Part shown: one piece after another, positions 17,957-27,200 of the stretch
How the letters are laid out: the number at the start of each line of letters is the position of its first letter
Numbering within the stretch: the stretch's first letter is position 1
Source of the DNA: Massilia sp. PAMC28688
GTDB taxonomy: Bacteria; Pseudomonadota; Gammaproteobacteria; Burkholderiales; Burkholderiaceae_D
Length of the DNA: 64,000 nucleotides
Reading direction: 5' to 3'
NCBI RefSeq assembly: GCF_019443445.1
Contig: NZ_CP080378.1
Location: 5,270,001-5,334,000 of the forward strand
Notes under the pieces: generated by a model
What the model was told of the DNA's origin: nothing
Seen by the model: only the letters and a program-made list of their open reading frames with translations
Database searches by the model: none
Position numbers and translations under genes: made by a program

Positions 17957-18181
17957 GTTGTGGATTAGGTGTTAAAGATGCGAACGGCGATTTGCGGAAT
18001 TTGCCGTGGGACCGCTTCTGGCCCGTTAGCGGTCAGTCGGTATTGCCTAACTCTACACTAGCTTGATCGAGTCGACTAGAAGACCTGGCGCAGGGCGACC
18101 ACACCCCGACCAAATTTATTATTTACTTACCGACTTCCTGTTTCGACTCACCTCGGCCTTGCTGTCATGTGTTCATCGTCC

Positions 18182-18230
18182 TGGGGCGATTTTCCCACAT
18201 TGGTAATTCAACGACTTACCACCCAGGACA
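18182..18230 (-). repeat. Right terminal inverted repeat of the 1.4-kb element
   Basis: Read on the - strand it begins TGTCCTGGGTGGTAAGTCG, continues CGTTGAATTACCAATG and ends GGGAAAATCGCCCCA. It matches the left end at the outer 7 bases, the CGTTGA block and the AATCGCCCCA block. Confidence 0.7.
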
Positions 18231-20321
18231 CTAGCGCACCACCGTCAGGCTGCCGTCACGCTGTGGCCGCTCTTCGGCCAGGCGGGCCAGCAGGCTGCTG
18301 ACCAGATCGAACTGCACCGGCTTGGTCAGGTGATAATCGAAACCGGCTGCATCGGCCAGGGCGTGGTCGTTCTGCGCACCCCAGCCGGTCAGGGCGAGCA
18401 AAATCACGTGCTCCAGGCCGGCGGTGGCGCGGATGCGGCGCGCGGCGTCATAACCGTTCAGGCCCGGCATGCCGATATCGAGGAACACCACATCGGGCGC
18501 AAACTCGGCCGCCCGCGCTACCGCGGCCAGGCCATCGTGCGCGACGCTGATGGTGTGGCCGGTAAGTTCCATCATGGTGGCCAGCGTGTCTGCCGCGTCC
18601 ACATTGTCGTCCGCCAGCAGGATGCGCAAGGGCGCCACGGCACCGGGCACGCTGCGCTCAGGCAGTGCCGGCAGGCTGGCGGGGCCGACCGAAAACAGTG
18701 GCAGGCGCACCGTGAAGGTACATCCCTGCCCCGGACCTGCACTGTGGGCCGCAACCGAGCCGCCGTGCATGTCCACCAGCCGCCGCACCAGCGACAGGCC
18801 GATTCCCAGGCCACCCTGGGCGCGCTCCAGATTGCGGCCCACCTGCGAAAACATCTCGAATACCGTGACCAGGGCTTCGGCCGGGATGCCCACGCCATTG
18901 TCGGTGACGCTGACCACCGCTTCCTGGCCCTCGCGCCATGCCTTGAGCACGATGCGTCCCTGGGCCGGCGTGTACTTGGCCGAGTTATTGAGCAGGTTCG
19001 ACACCACCTGCGCCACGCGGGTGGCATCCACGTCCACCATCAGCTCTTCATCACTAACTTCCAGCGACAGCGCGTGCTGGCCGCCTTCAATCAGCGGCAG
19101 GCTCGTTTCGACGGCTGAAAACAGTACCGCCTTCAAGTCCACCACACTCTTTTTCAGTTCGAGCTTGCCGCCACTGATACGCGCCACATCGAGCAAGTCG
19201 TCGATCAGGCGCACCATGTGCGTGACTTGGCGGTCCATCATGTCGCGCACCTTGGCCACCACCGCCGGGTTGTCGGCGCCAAGGCGCATTACGCCAAGGC
19301 CACTGCGGATCGGCGCGAGCGGGTTGCGCAGTTCGTGTGCCAGCGTGGCCAAAAATTCGGTCTTGCGCCGGTCCGCTTCCGACAGCCGCGCTTCGGCCAG
19401 CTTGCTGTCGCTGATGTCCACCACAATGGCCACCAATCCCTGGTACACCCCATTGCCGTCGCGCACGCTGTTGACATTGCTTTTGGCCCAGATGAGGCTG
19501 CCATCCTTGCGCCGATAGCGTTTTTCGATCACAAAGCCGTTGCCGCCGGCCGCTGCCAGCGCCACCGATGCCTGCGTCGCGTCGCGCGAGTCTTCTGCCG
19601 TCACTTCCATCACGGTCTTGCCCAGCAGTTCGCCCTCTGTGTAGCCGAGCATGTCGCAATATTTTTTGTTGACCAGAATGAAGCGGCCATCCACGTCTGT
19701 CTGCACCACGCCGGTGGCGGCCTGGCGCACGATCTGCTGGAAGCGCTCGCGGCTGTCAAACAGTTCGCGCTCCGTCACCTCTTGCACCGCCAGCAATTTT
19801 TGCTGCTCGTGAATCGTCTTGTGCAGTGTGAGCTGGCTCATCACCTGCCCGGCCAGGGTCCTGAGGGCAAACATTTGGGATGGCGTCGCGCCCTGCGGCC
19901 GGGCGACCGTATCGAGCACGCACAGCGTTCCCAAAGGCACGCCCTCCGGTGTCTTGAGCAGGACGCCGGCGTAAAAACGCAGTCCCGGTCCGCCCGTGAC
20001 GAGCGCATTGCAAGCCAGGCGAGGATCTTGCAGGGTGTCCGGAATCACCAGTTCAGATTGTTCCAAGATTGCAATTTTGCAAATGGAATCATCCAGTGGC
20101 ATCTCGCGCACGCCCAGGCCTTTTTCTGATTTGAACCACTGGCGCCCGTCGGCGATCAGGTTGACGGCAACGATCGGGGCATCAAACAACTGGCTCACCA
20201 GCGTTACCACATCGTCATAGGATTGTTCCGGTGTGGTATCGAGGATCTGGTAGCTGGCGAGCACGGCAAGGCGTTCCGCTTCACTCCAGGGCCGCTTTTC
20301 AAGTTCATGAGGTGTGGGCAT
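18231..20321 (-). CDS. Hybrid sensor histidine kinase (GAF-PAS-HisKA-HATPase-REC)
   Basis: A 696-residue soluble protein. An N-terminal GAF domain (about 20-170; ILDTTPEQSYDDVV and GTLCVLDTVARPQG) precedes a PAS domain (about 190-310) with its PAC segment VAIVVDISDSK. HisKA has LAHELRNPLAP (His near residue 329); NLLNNSAKYTP and GLGIGLSLVRRL mark the ATPase. The receiver has LLADDN, the phospho-acceptor in FLDIGMPG (near residue 615) and HLTKP. The kinase core closely resembles the one at 9979-12066, so the two are paralogues with different sensor modules. It is divergent from the SRAP gene across 132 bp. Its stop codon borders the 1.4-kb insertion. Confidence 0.92.
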   Translation of the reverse strand: MPTPHELEKRPWSEAERLAVLASYQILDTTPEQSYDDVVTLVSQLFDAPIVAVNLIADGRQWFKSEKGLGVREMPLDDSICKIAILEQSELVIPDTLQDPRLACNALVTGGPGLRFYAGVLLKTPEGVPLGTLCVLDTVARPQGATPSQMFALRTLAGQVMSQLTLHKTIHEQQKLLAVQEVTERELFDSRERFQQIVRQAATGVVQTDVDGRFILVNKKYCDMLGYTEGELLGKTVMEVTAEDSRDATQASVALAAAGGNGFVIEKRYRRKDGSLIWAKSNVNSVRDGNGVYQGLVAIVVDISDSKLAEARLSEADRRKTEFLATLAHELRNPLAPIRSGLGVMRLGADNPAVVAKVRDMMDRQVTHMVRLIDDLLDVARISGGKLELKKSVVDLKAVLFSAVETSLPLIEGGQHALSLEVSDEELMVDVDATRVAQVVSNLLNNSAKYTPAQGRIVLKAWREGQEAVVSVTDNGVGIPAEALVTVFEMFSQVGRNLERAQGGLGIGLSLVRRLVDMHGGSVAAHSAGPGQGCTFTVRLPLFSVGPASLPALPERSVPGAVAPLRILLADDNVDAADTLATMMELTGHTISVAHDGLAAVARAAEFAPDVVFLDIGMPGLNGYDAARRIRATAGLEHVILLALTGWGAQNDHALADAAGFDYHLTKPVQFDLVSSLLARLAEERPQRDGSLTVVR

Positions 20322-20453
20322 AAATCAGGATGGTTCGTAGGGCAGTCAGGCATCCTACAGGGAAAACCTTGCGCATGGGGGCCGCGCAATATCATTTCGA
20401 CATTGTCTCGCGCGGCGCGGCAAATCCGCCAGGGAAAACGGTACTATGGCGGC

Positions 20454-21128
20454 ATGTGCGCCAATTACACCCCAAGCAAACGGGAAGCCTTCAGCCATCA
20501 CTACGGGCTGGACCGCGGCATTTTCGACAACCCGGCCGAAGCCTTTCCCGGCTATCTGGCACCCATTTTGCGCGAGTCGCGCGAGACAGTGGGCCAAGTC
20601 GAGTGCCTCAACGCCGTGTTCGGCATGGTGCCGCACTGGGCCGACATGAAACTGGCGCGCCAGACCTATAATGCGCGCACGGAAACTGTCGCCTCCAAGG
20701 CGAGCTTTCGCAATGCCTGGAAGCGCAATCAGTTCTGCATCATCCCGGCCGAAAATTTTTACGAGCCCAACTATGAAACGGGCAAGCCCGTGCGCTGGCG
20801 CATTGCCCACGCCGAGCAGCGCCCCTTGTCGATTGCCGGCATCTGGGAATGGAAAGCCAACGGCCCGGACGACCTGCCGGTGATCAGTTTCTCCATGCTC
20901 ACGATTAACGCCGACGGTCACGCCGTCATGAGCCGCTTCCACAAGCCCGGCGACGAAAAGCGCATGCTGGTCTTGCTCGACCCGGAACAGTACCAGCCCT
21001 GGCTCGAAGGCGCGCTGGTCAACGATCCCCAGGTCTACCAGCCCTACCCTTCGGAAAGGCTGGTGACGGAGGAGGCGCCCTTGCCACCTCGTACCAAGGC
21101 AAAGGGCGTCCAGGCGTCATTGCTTTGA
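20454..21128 (+). CDS. yedK: SRAP-family protein (abasic-site DNA-protein crosslinker, YedK/HMCES-like)
   Basis: 224 residues from ATG 20454. That start places the catalytic cysteine at position 2 (MCANYTP), which the family requires after removal of Met. Other expected residues are the Glu in PAENFYEPN and the His in MSRFHKPGDEKRM. SISGIWEW-type and FSMLTINAD segments also fit. Family members covalently trap abasic sites in single-stranded DNA. An upstream in-frame ATG at 20223 would bury the cysteine and overlap the divergent kinase gene, so it was rejected. I did not see a clear LexA box in the 132-bp gap. Confidence 0.93.
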   Translation: MCANYTPSKREAFSHHYGLDRGIFDNPAEAFPGYLAPILRESRETVGQVECLNAVFGMVPHWADMKLARQTYNARTETVASKASFRNAWKRNQFCIIPAENFYEPNYETGKPVRWRIAHAEQRPLSIAGIWEWKANGPDDLPVISFSMLTINADGHAVMSRFHKPGDEKRMLVLLDPEQYQPWLEGALVNDPQVYQPYPSERLVTEEAPLPPRTKAKGVQASLL

Positions 21129-21234
21129 TTGCAAGGATGCTGGCGCTTTGTCCTACACAGTTCCCTCCGCTGCGCCTATTCCGCCGACGTTGCCACAGGC
21201 CTACTATGTTTCCTCAATCTCATCGAGGCTCATC

Positions 21235-21615
21235 ATGGCACATCAGGACACTTCCATCGGCACCATCAGCGACTCGCCGGTTGACGGCATCCAGGGCAGC
21301 AATCCCGGTACTCAGCAGCCGGACGGTGCGCATGTCAATGCCGGCAAGGAAAAGACGCCGGGCAGCGGCGGCAACGCCGGTGTGGGCCAGCCGCCATCCC
21401 AATCGCCTGCGGCCGGGCAGAATCATGAAGGCGTCACCCAGCCAGGCGGCGTCACCGGCGCCATGGGCCGCCCAGCGCGCCGCACCCTGCAACCGGGCCA
21501 GCTGGACCAGATGGTGCGCGGCAAGTTCAATGGTTCGCTGTCACTGGCAGGGCAAACCATCGGCGTACGCATCGGCTGCGGCGCCATGAGCTTGCAGCAA
21601 ACCACACGACACTGA
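21235..21615 (+). CDS. Small Gly/Pro/Gln-rich hypothetical protein
   Basis: 126 residues from ATG 21235, with GAGG 6 bases upstream. The first 80 residues are low complexity (SNPGTQQPDGAHVNAGKEK and similar) and probably disordered. The last 45 residues (RRTLQPGQLDQMVRGKFNG, then LAGQTIGVRIGCGAM) look more ordered. I recognise no family. It stands alone between the SRAP gene and a terminator-like hairpin. Confidence 0.55.
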   Translation: MAHQDTSIGTISDSPVDGIQGSNPGTQQPDGAHVNAGKEKTPGSGGNAGVGQPPSQSPAAGQNHEGVTQPGGVTGAMGRPARRTLQPGQLDQMVRGKFNGSLSLAGQTIGVRIGCGAMSLQQTTRH

Positions 21616-21632
21616 TTGCAAAACATTAACGC

Positions 21633-21667
21633 AGGGGCATACCATGATGTGATGGCCCCTCCCTTTT
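21633..21667 (+). terminator. Terminator-like hairpin after the small Gly-rich gene
   Basis: AGGGGC (21633-21638) pairs with GCCCCT (21655-21660), extended by AT/AT across a bulge, and CCCTTTT follows. This is consistent with a modest rho-independent terminator for the + strand. A second stem, GACCCGG/CCGGGTC at 21733-21750, has no T run. Confidence 0.4.
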
Positions 21668-21780
21668 GTCGGCCGTAGTACGGGCACCCGGTGTGCGGGG
21701 CAGCCAGGCCTGTCGCATGACGCCGGTCGCTGGACCCGGGCTGCCGGGTCGGCAGGACCAGGAAACGCGCAGCCGCTACC

Positions 21781-22533
21781 TCACGGATAAACGAAGGATT
21801 TAACCAGCGTCAGTTCGCCGGCAGCGCGCATTGGAATGCGGAAGGTCTGCTGCTTTTCCGCCGGTGTGTTTTCGTTGGCGATGATCGTCACCTGGGCAAT
21901 GGTCAGCACGCCCGTGTCGGCGCCGCTGCCGAAGTAGTTGACATAGACGTGATAGTTGCCCCTGCCAGGCGCCGTGCTGGAAAAAATCTCCGGACCGTAG
22001 CCGGTCGTGACATCCACATCGAGCGCGCCGCCGTTGGCCATCACGCGCTCGCCATACCACGAGTGCTGTCCGTCCGGCGCAATCACGTGCAGGTCCAGGT
22101 CGGTGCCGGGGCTGTCCCACGACATCACCACGCGCAGGCGGGCCTGGGTCTTGCCGGCGTAGGCATCCACGAACTGCCTGCGTGCGCGGCCCTTGCCATC
22201 GGGTGAACGCACCTCCACGCTGTTGGAACCGCGCCCGAACGCATAGGGACGCGCAAAGCCGCCTTTTTCGTCAAGCGCAATTGGCATGGGCACCCCATTG
22301 ACCACCAGCTTGCCCGGCTTGCCCTTGGGCGCACCGGCAATGCGGCCCAGGATCTGCGCGCTGCCGGCCTGCCCTTCCTGCATGCTGACCGAGGACGCCG
22401 GATAGTTGACCGTCTGGGTATACTGCTCGCCTCTGCCGGCCGAATTGCGCCAGCCCGAAGACGGTGTATCGATCGTTACCTGCGCCGTGGCAGGAAGGGC
22501 CAACAGCAAAATGGGTATGAGCAGTGTTTTCAT
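21781..22533 (-). CDS. yfaP: YfaP-like periplasmic protein (DUF2135)
   Basis: A 250-residue exported protein with a signal peptide (LLIPILLLALPATA). The C-terminal half has the DUF2135 pattern: LRVVMSWDSPGTDLDLHVI followed by APDGQHSWYG, GGALDVDVTTGYGPEIF and YHVYVNYFG. A beta-sandwich region with GSNSVEVRSPDGKGR precedes it. It is the last gene of the five-gene yfa operon, 18 bp after yfaQ. Its molecular role is unknown; the DxDLHV segment suggests a metal-binding beta-sandwich, which is an inference. Confidence 0.88.
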   Translation of the reverse strand: MKTLLIPILLLALPATAQVTIDTPSSGWRNSAGRGEQYTQTVNYPASSVSMQEGQAGSAQILGRIAGAPKGKPGKLVVNGVPMPIALDEKGGFARPYAFGRGSNSVEVRSPDGKGRARRQFVDAYAGKTQARLRVVMSWDSPGTDLDLHVIAPDGQHSWYGERVMANGGALDVDVTTGYGPEIFSSTAPGRGNYHVYVNYFGSGADTGVLTIAQVTIIANENTPAEKQQTFRIPMRAAGELTLVKSFVYP

Positions 22534-22551
22534 TGGTTCTTCAGAAGTACT

Positions 22552-24240
22552 TCAATACGTGTCAAGCGGGGCGTCCATCAGCCGGCGTGCCAGTTGTTCC
22601 ACATAGGCTTCATCGTGGCCGCGCGGGTGATTGCGCAGGCCCAGGTGCAGGTATTCGTGGGCCAGGGTGATGCGCTCTTCCCGCGTTCCCAGTCCCCGCA
22701 CAAAAATGCGGTTGCGCGATTGTTCGGAATACGGCATCCCGGCCGCCAGGCGACAGATCGATGGCGGCTCGGCGGGCCGTTCATAACCCGGCTGGGTGTG
22801 CAGCACGCGCTCCCAGCGCGGCAGCTCGCGCGCCAGCCATGATTGCGCGCGCGTCAGACGCACGCATTGTTGGCCCCCACCGGACAGCGTGGTCAGCTCC
22901 GCCTGCGGATAGGCGTGGGCCAGGATATCGTCAAAGCGCTTGCCGCCCTGCGCCTGCCGCACTGCCACACTCCACGCCATGGTGTTGCGGGCCGGCGTGT
23001 CGGCGTGATAGAACACGTCGACCCCGGACAGCACCAGCTGGTCGGTCCAGTCAGCGATGGCCCGCGCCGCAAGCGTGGCGCGATTCGGACTGACACGCTG
23101 GGTGGCGCTGCTGTCGGCTATGCGCTGGCAGCCGTCGGCAAACCGCGCGTTTTGCTGCAGGTAGGTACGGGCAGCAATCGCCAGTGCCTTGGCCGCTTCC
23201 GGTTCGCCGGCACCGCCCTCCCTGTCTATCACGCGCGCCACGTATTCATTCAAGCCAAGGTGGCCTGTGAGCTTCGGCCTGCCGCGGCTGTCCTGTTCCA
23301 GCAGCAGTTCGCCGTGGCTGACCAGTTTCAGGCTGCTGCCGTTGTCAAACCTGACCACATGCCCGCCATGCAGGATGCCCGGTTTCGCCGGGCTGCCCGC
23401 CGCAGACACGCTGCGCAGCGGGTAGCGCGCAAAATAATCGACCATCACGCAGCCGGCGTCGCGCTGCAGCGGCGCGGCCGGCAGCACACTGGCCAGGCGC
23501 GGCGCCCAGCGTTGCAGGACAGCCTGGCTGCTGCCTTCGCTGCCGAACCATACGGGGGTGCCGTCGGCCAGCCAGCCGGCGGCCCCGCCCAGCCTCACTT
23601 TCGGCCGCACGGGATCATGCCACGAGTAGGTCTTCACGCGCAGGCGGCTGCCGGTCGCACCCACCGTGTTGACGCCGCGCGCGCCAAGTGCCACCCGCAG
23701 CAGGGCAGATTCCGCCTCCGCGCGGCTGGCTTGCGGGATGCTGGCGAGAGAGCGCAGCAGGCTGTCAATCGACACCAGCCTGCCAGGGGTGAGCTGGCCC
23801 GGATCGGCCAGCCACGCCATGTCGCCAGCCGGCGCGCTGCCCAACCGCTCGGTCCAGTACTGGCGCCATGGGCGCCCGCGCACCTGCAGCCGCGCGGGCG
23901 CAAAGAACAGGCCACACGACTGGGCCAGCGCGGCGTCGCGTCCGATGCTGCCCCCGCGCTCGCAGCAATACACTTCCTCCTGCGGCTGCTGGCCGGTGCA
24001 GGTGTAGTCGGGCGTTGCCAACTTGCGGTCAATGGCGTGCACATACACGAACAGCTTCCACAAGCTCCCCAGCGGCACCTGGCGCGCGCCGCTGAAAGGC
24101 TGCTGCCGAACCTGGCCACCGTCGCGCACCTGCACCGTAGTTACTTGCCCCCTTTCGAGCCAGGCCACGTCCAGCGGCGCGGCGCCCGACAGTTGCGCGT
24201 ACAAGGATGCGCCAAGGAGGAGCAGACCGTGGCGGATCAC
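22552..24240 (-). CDS. yfaQ: YfaQ-like protein (DUF2300) with a PBP-like SxxK and a SpoIID-like segment
   Basis: A 562-residue exported protein starting at GTG 24240, overlapping the yfaS stop by one base (TAGTG). The signal peptide is short (GLLLLGASLYAQLSGA). The N-terminal half contains PLGSLWKLFVY, an SxxK arrangement as in penicillin-binding proteins, followed by a Cys-rich stretch (YCCERGG, AQSCGLFF). Near residue 330-365, LNEYVARVIDREGG and AAKALAIAARTYLQ closely resemble the SpoIID/LytB amidase-enhancer core. A late HEYLHLGLRNH resembles a metal-binding HExxH. Known members are annotated only as DUF2300; the peptidoglycan link is my inference. Confidence 0.82.
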   Translation of the reverse strand: MIRHGLLLLGASLYAQLSGAAPLDVAWLERGQVTTVQVRDGGQVRQQPFSGARQVPLGSLWKLFVYVHAIDRKLATPDYTCTGQQPQEEVYCCERGGSIGRDAALAQSCGLFFAPARLQVRGRPWRQYWTERLGSAPAGDMAWLADPGQLTPGRLVSIDSLLRSLASIPQASRAEAESALLRVALGARGVNTVGATGSRLRVKTYSWHDPVRPKVRLGGAAGWLADGTPVWFGSEGSSQAVLQRWAPRLASVLPAAPLQRDAGCVMVDYFARYPLRSVSAAGSPAKPGILHGGHVVRFDNGSSLKLVSHGELLLEQDSRGRPKLTGHLGLNEYVARVIDREGGAGEPEAAKALAIAARTYLQQNARFADGCQRIADSSATQRVSPNRATLAARAIADWTDQLVLSGVDVFYHADTPARNTMAWSVAVRQAQGGKRFDDILAHAYPQAELTTLSGGGQQCVRLTRAQSWLARELPRWERVLHTQPGYERPAEPPSICRLAAGMPYSEQSRNRIFVRGLGTREERITLAHEYLHLGLRNHPRGHDEAYVEQLARRLMDAPLDTY

Positions 24241-27200
24241 TACTCCACCTGCATCCGGCGCTGCGCCTTGCCTTCGCCCTCGAATGCCTTCTGCTCCGGC
24301 TGATAGGTGCGGTAGTAACGGGCAGGCGGCATGGTGAAGGTTCCCTTCTGCGCAAAACGCAGCAGGTGGCGCACCTTCAATGGCGCTGCCAGCGGTTCCA
24401 CCGGCACCGCATAACCGTCGCGGCGCGATTCATGACGGGCGCGTTCGAGCGGGTCCTTTTCGCCGTCGATCTGGATGCCCCAGGTACCTGCCTCCACCGA
24501 GCCGCCCGGTGGCAGCGGCACTTCCAGCACGCCGTAGCGGTGGCGCGCGCCGGCTGCGGGCGTCAGTGTGATTTCGTCCATGTACAGGGCATCGGTGCGC
24601 AGCGCTTCGCCGTTTTTTACGACAGTGGTTTCGAAGCCGTCCTTGTCGGGCGTGAGCATCAGAATCCGGCGCTCCACTTTCACCGCCAGCTTGTGGGTCT
24701 CGGGCGCGCGGCTTTCATACTGCACCACCGCCACCGTGCCGGCAGGTGCCGCTTCGGTCAGCTGCAGCTGTGCCGGAACCGTGGCGCCCTGCCAGGCCCA
24801 CGAAGCCTGGCCGCTGGCCGTCGTATGCCGGAACCAGGTGCCTGCCGGCGCCACGGAAAGCGCCCTGGACGAAGGGGGGCCGCCCAGCTTCTTCTGCACC
24901 CACAGCAGCGCCAGCGTGCGGTCAATGGTCGGCATGTCGGCGCTCAGGGACGCCAGTATCGAGTCAGCCGCGCTTGCAGGCAGGTGACCCGCGAGCATCA
25001 GCAGCGACTGGACAAAGGGCGACGGGTTCGCGCCCAGCATGGCGACGGCAGCTGCAGTATGGCCTTGCAAGTCGGGGCTCTGTTCCAGGCCGGCGCCGGC
25101 AGATACCACCGACAGGATCAGCGCCGTCAGCGCGCGGCTGGTGGCGTCTTCGCTGCCCATCAGGGCACTGTCGGTGCGCACGAACAGGGCCGGTTTGCCC
25201 GCCAGGTTTGCGGCGCGCGCCACGTCTTCGGCCAGGCCGGCGGCCAGGGTCTTGACCGGCAACCCCATCTCCTGCGCCATCCACAGCATGAGCGCGCGGT
25301 GCAGCAGCGGCTCCTTGATGCCATCCTTGGTGTACACCGTGAGCAGGTTTTCCCAGTGTTCCGGCGGCAGTGCAATCCCGAGCGAGCGCGCCGCGTGCCA
25401 GTCGGCATAGTAGGCGTACGCGGTCATGAAGGCGTTACCCGCAGTCGCATTGCCCCACCAGCCAAAGCGCGCTTCCGGTCCCGCCATCGATACCAGGCGC
25501 AGGCGTTCGGACTGCAGGCGTGTCATGAGCCGCTCGCGCAGCACGGCAGGTTCCGGCGCTACCGACTGTGCGGCCAGCGACAGCGGAATGAGGCGGCTGG
25601 CCGTGTGCTCCACGCCATGCGAGGGATATTCGATCAGGTCGTCGGCGATGCGGGCGAAGTGGCTCGCTGCACCCTGCGCCAGCGCCAGGCGGATATTGCG
25701 GGCGTCGGCGGGCAGCGCCAGCGGCGACACCGCGCCGGTAATGGGTACATTGACAGTACGGGCACTGCTCCACTGCTGCGGTATGCTCTGCACACTGGTG
25801 TCGAGCGCGTCCACCAGCTTGCCGTTCTGGCGCACCTCCAGCCGCATGGCCCCGCCGCCCGGGGGCACCGTGAAGTGCACGTAATTGACACCGCGCCGGG
25901 CCTTGAGCCTGTGCGGCGTTACCATGCCCCCGCCGGCAAGCGACACTTCAAGATTCTGCTCGCCCGCGGTCTGGTTGAATACGGCCACCGACGCCTGCGG
26001 CACGTCGCCGGCACGCAGCCAGCCAGGCGCCGTCCACTTGGCAAAAAACGCCTTGTCTGAACGCAGGTAGCCGCTGCGCTGCCCTACCCGGCCCTGGGCG
26101 TCCATGGCGCGGCCGGTGATGCGCCAGCGCGTGAGCGAGTCCGGCATGATGAAGGTGACCCGTGCGCGCCCGTCGGCATCGGTCTTCACGTTCGGCAGCC
26201 ACAAGGCGGTATCCTTGTCGTCGCGGCGGGGGCGTTCGAGCACCTTGACTGCCCGCTCGTTGTAACTGCTGCGCGCCGGGGCGCCCATGGTACGGCCGGC
26301 AGCGAGGTCATAACTGATGAACGAGAGGCTGGCCGTGGTACGCACGTTGTTGCGGCGCGGGTGATAGAAGAAGTCGCCAATATCAGGCGCGATTTCCGGC
26401 TGCAGCACGTAGATCATCTCGTCCACCACGCCAAGCGCCACCATGGCCGACACTGGCTGTCCGTCCAGCTGCGCCGTCACGTCGAGCGTCACTTTCTCGC
26501 CCGGCTGATAGACTTCCTTGTCGGTCTTGAACTGCAGCGCGATGCGCGGCTCGATGATCTGCAGGCCCGCATTCTGGAACACGAAGTCCCCCTGACGCGT
26601 GTACGCCACCGAAAACGTGATATTAGGTCCGTATTCCGCCTTGACGGGAATGCGCACGCGCCACTGGTTGGGTGCCACGCGCACCGGCGCAATCCAGTCG
26701 GCACCTCCCTTGAGCAGCGCCACCGACTCGACCCTGTCGCGTTCCAGCGTCAGCAGGGCCTGATCGACCGGATCGGCAAAGGTCAGCAGCGCTTCGGCCG
26801 TGTCACCGGCGCGATAGCGTTCCCGGTCCAGCACGATTTCGATGCTGCCGGGCGTACCCTTGAGGCCATCGCCGGTGACCCAGTGGCTGGTCGCTCCCAC
26901 CAGGTTGCCCTGGGCGTCGCGCAGGCTGAGCTGGTACGAGCCGGGCCTGGCGAAACTGACATCCCATGCCGCCGCATTGGCAGCGAGCGCGCCTTCCGTC
27001 TTCGTCTGGTTTTCAAGCTGCACCATCTCCCACTTGACAGGTCTTGCCGTGGCCACGCCATCGGCGACAATCGCAAAGCGCACGGCTTCGCCAGGCTTCG
27101 AGAAGCGGCGCGGCGCGGTCACGCGGTACAGGCTTGCCGAGCGTTCTATCATCAGTTCGCGCGTTGACTTGACGCGGTAGGCAGCGCCGTCGGAGGCGAG

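Larger units (their letters stand above)
16833..18230. mobile_element. 1.4-kb transposase-less insertion (MITE/mobile-cassette-like) carrying a zinc-ribbon gene
   Basis: The segment starts TGTCCTG and ends CAGGACA. About 48 bp at each end form imperfect inverted repeats, and CTAG flanks both sides (16829-16832 and 18231-18234). The interior is clearly richer in A+T than its neighbours. A motif like AAAGTTGGTCGGG recurs near the left end (16925, 16987, 17039) and inverted near the right end (18104-18116). No transposase is recognisable. The CTAG duplication is reminiscent of IS5-group targets, so a helper transposase elsewhere could mobilise it. The insertion falls exactly between the stop codons of two convergent genes. 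Apart from the zinc-ribbon gene and one doubtful small frame, 16881-17041 and 17957-18181 hold nothing I recognise. Confidence 0.7.

Noticed and set aside
21733..21750. GACCCGG/CCGGGTC hairpin as terminator of yfaP
   Set aside because: There is no T run on either side in the correct direction, so it does not qualify as an intrinsic terminator.
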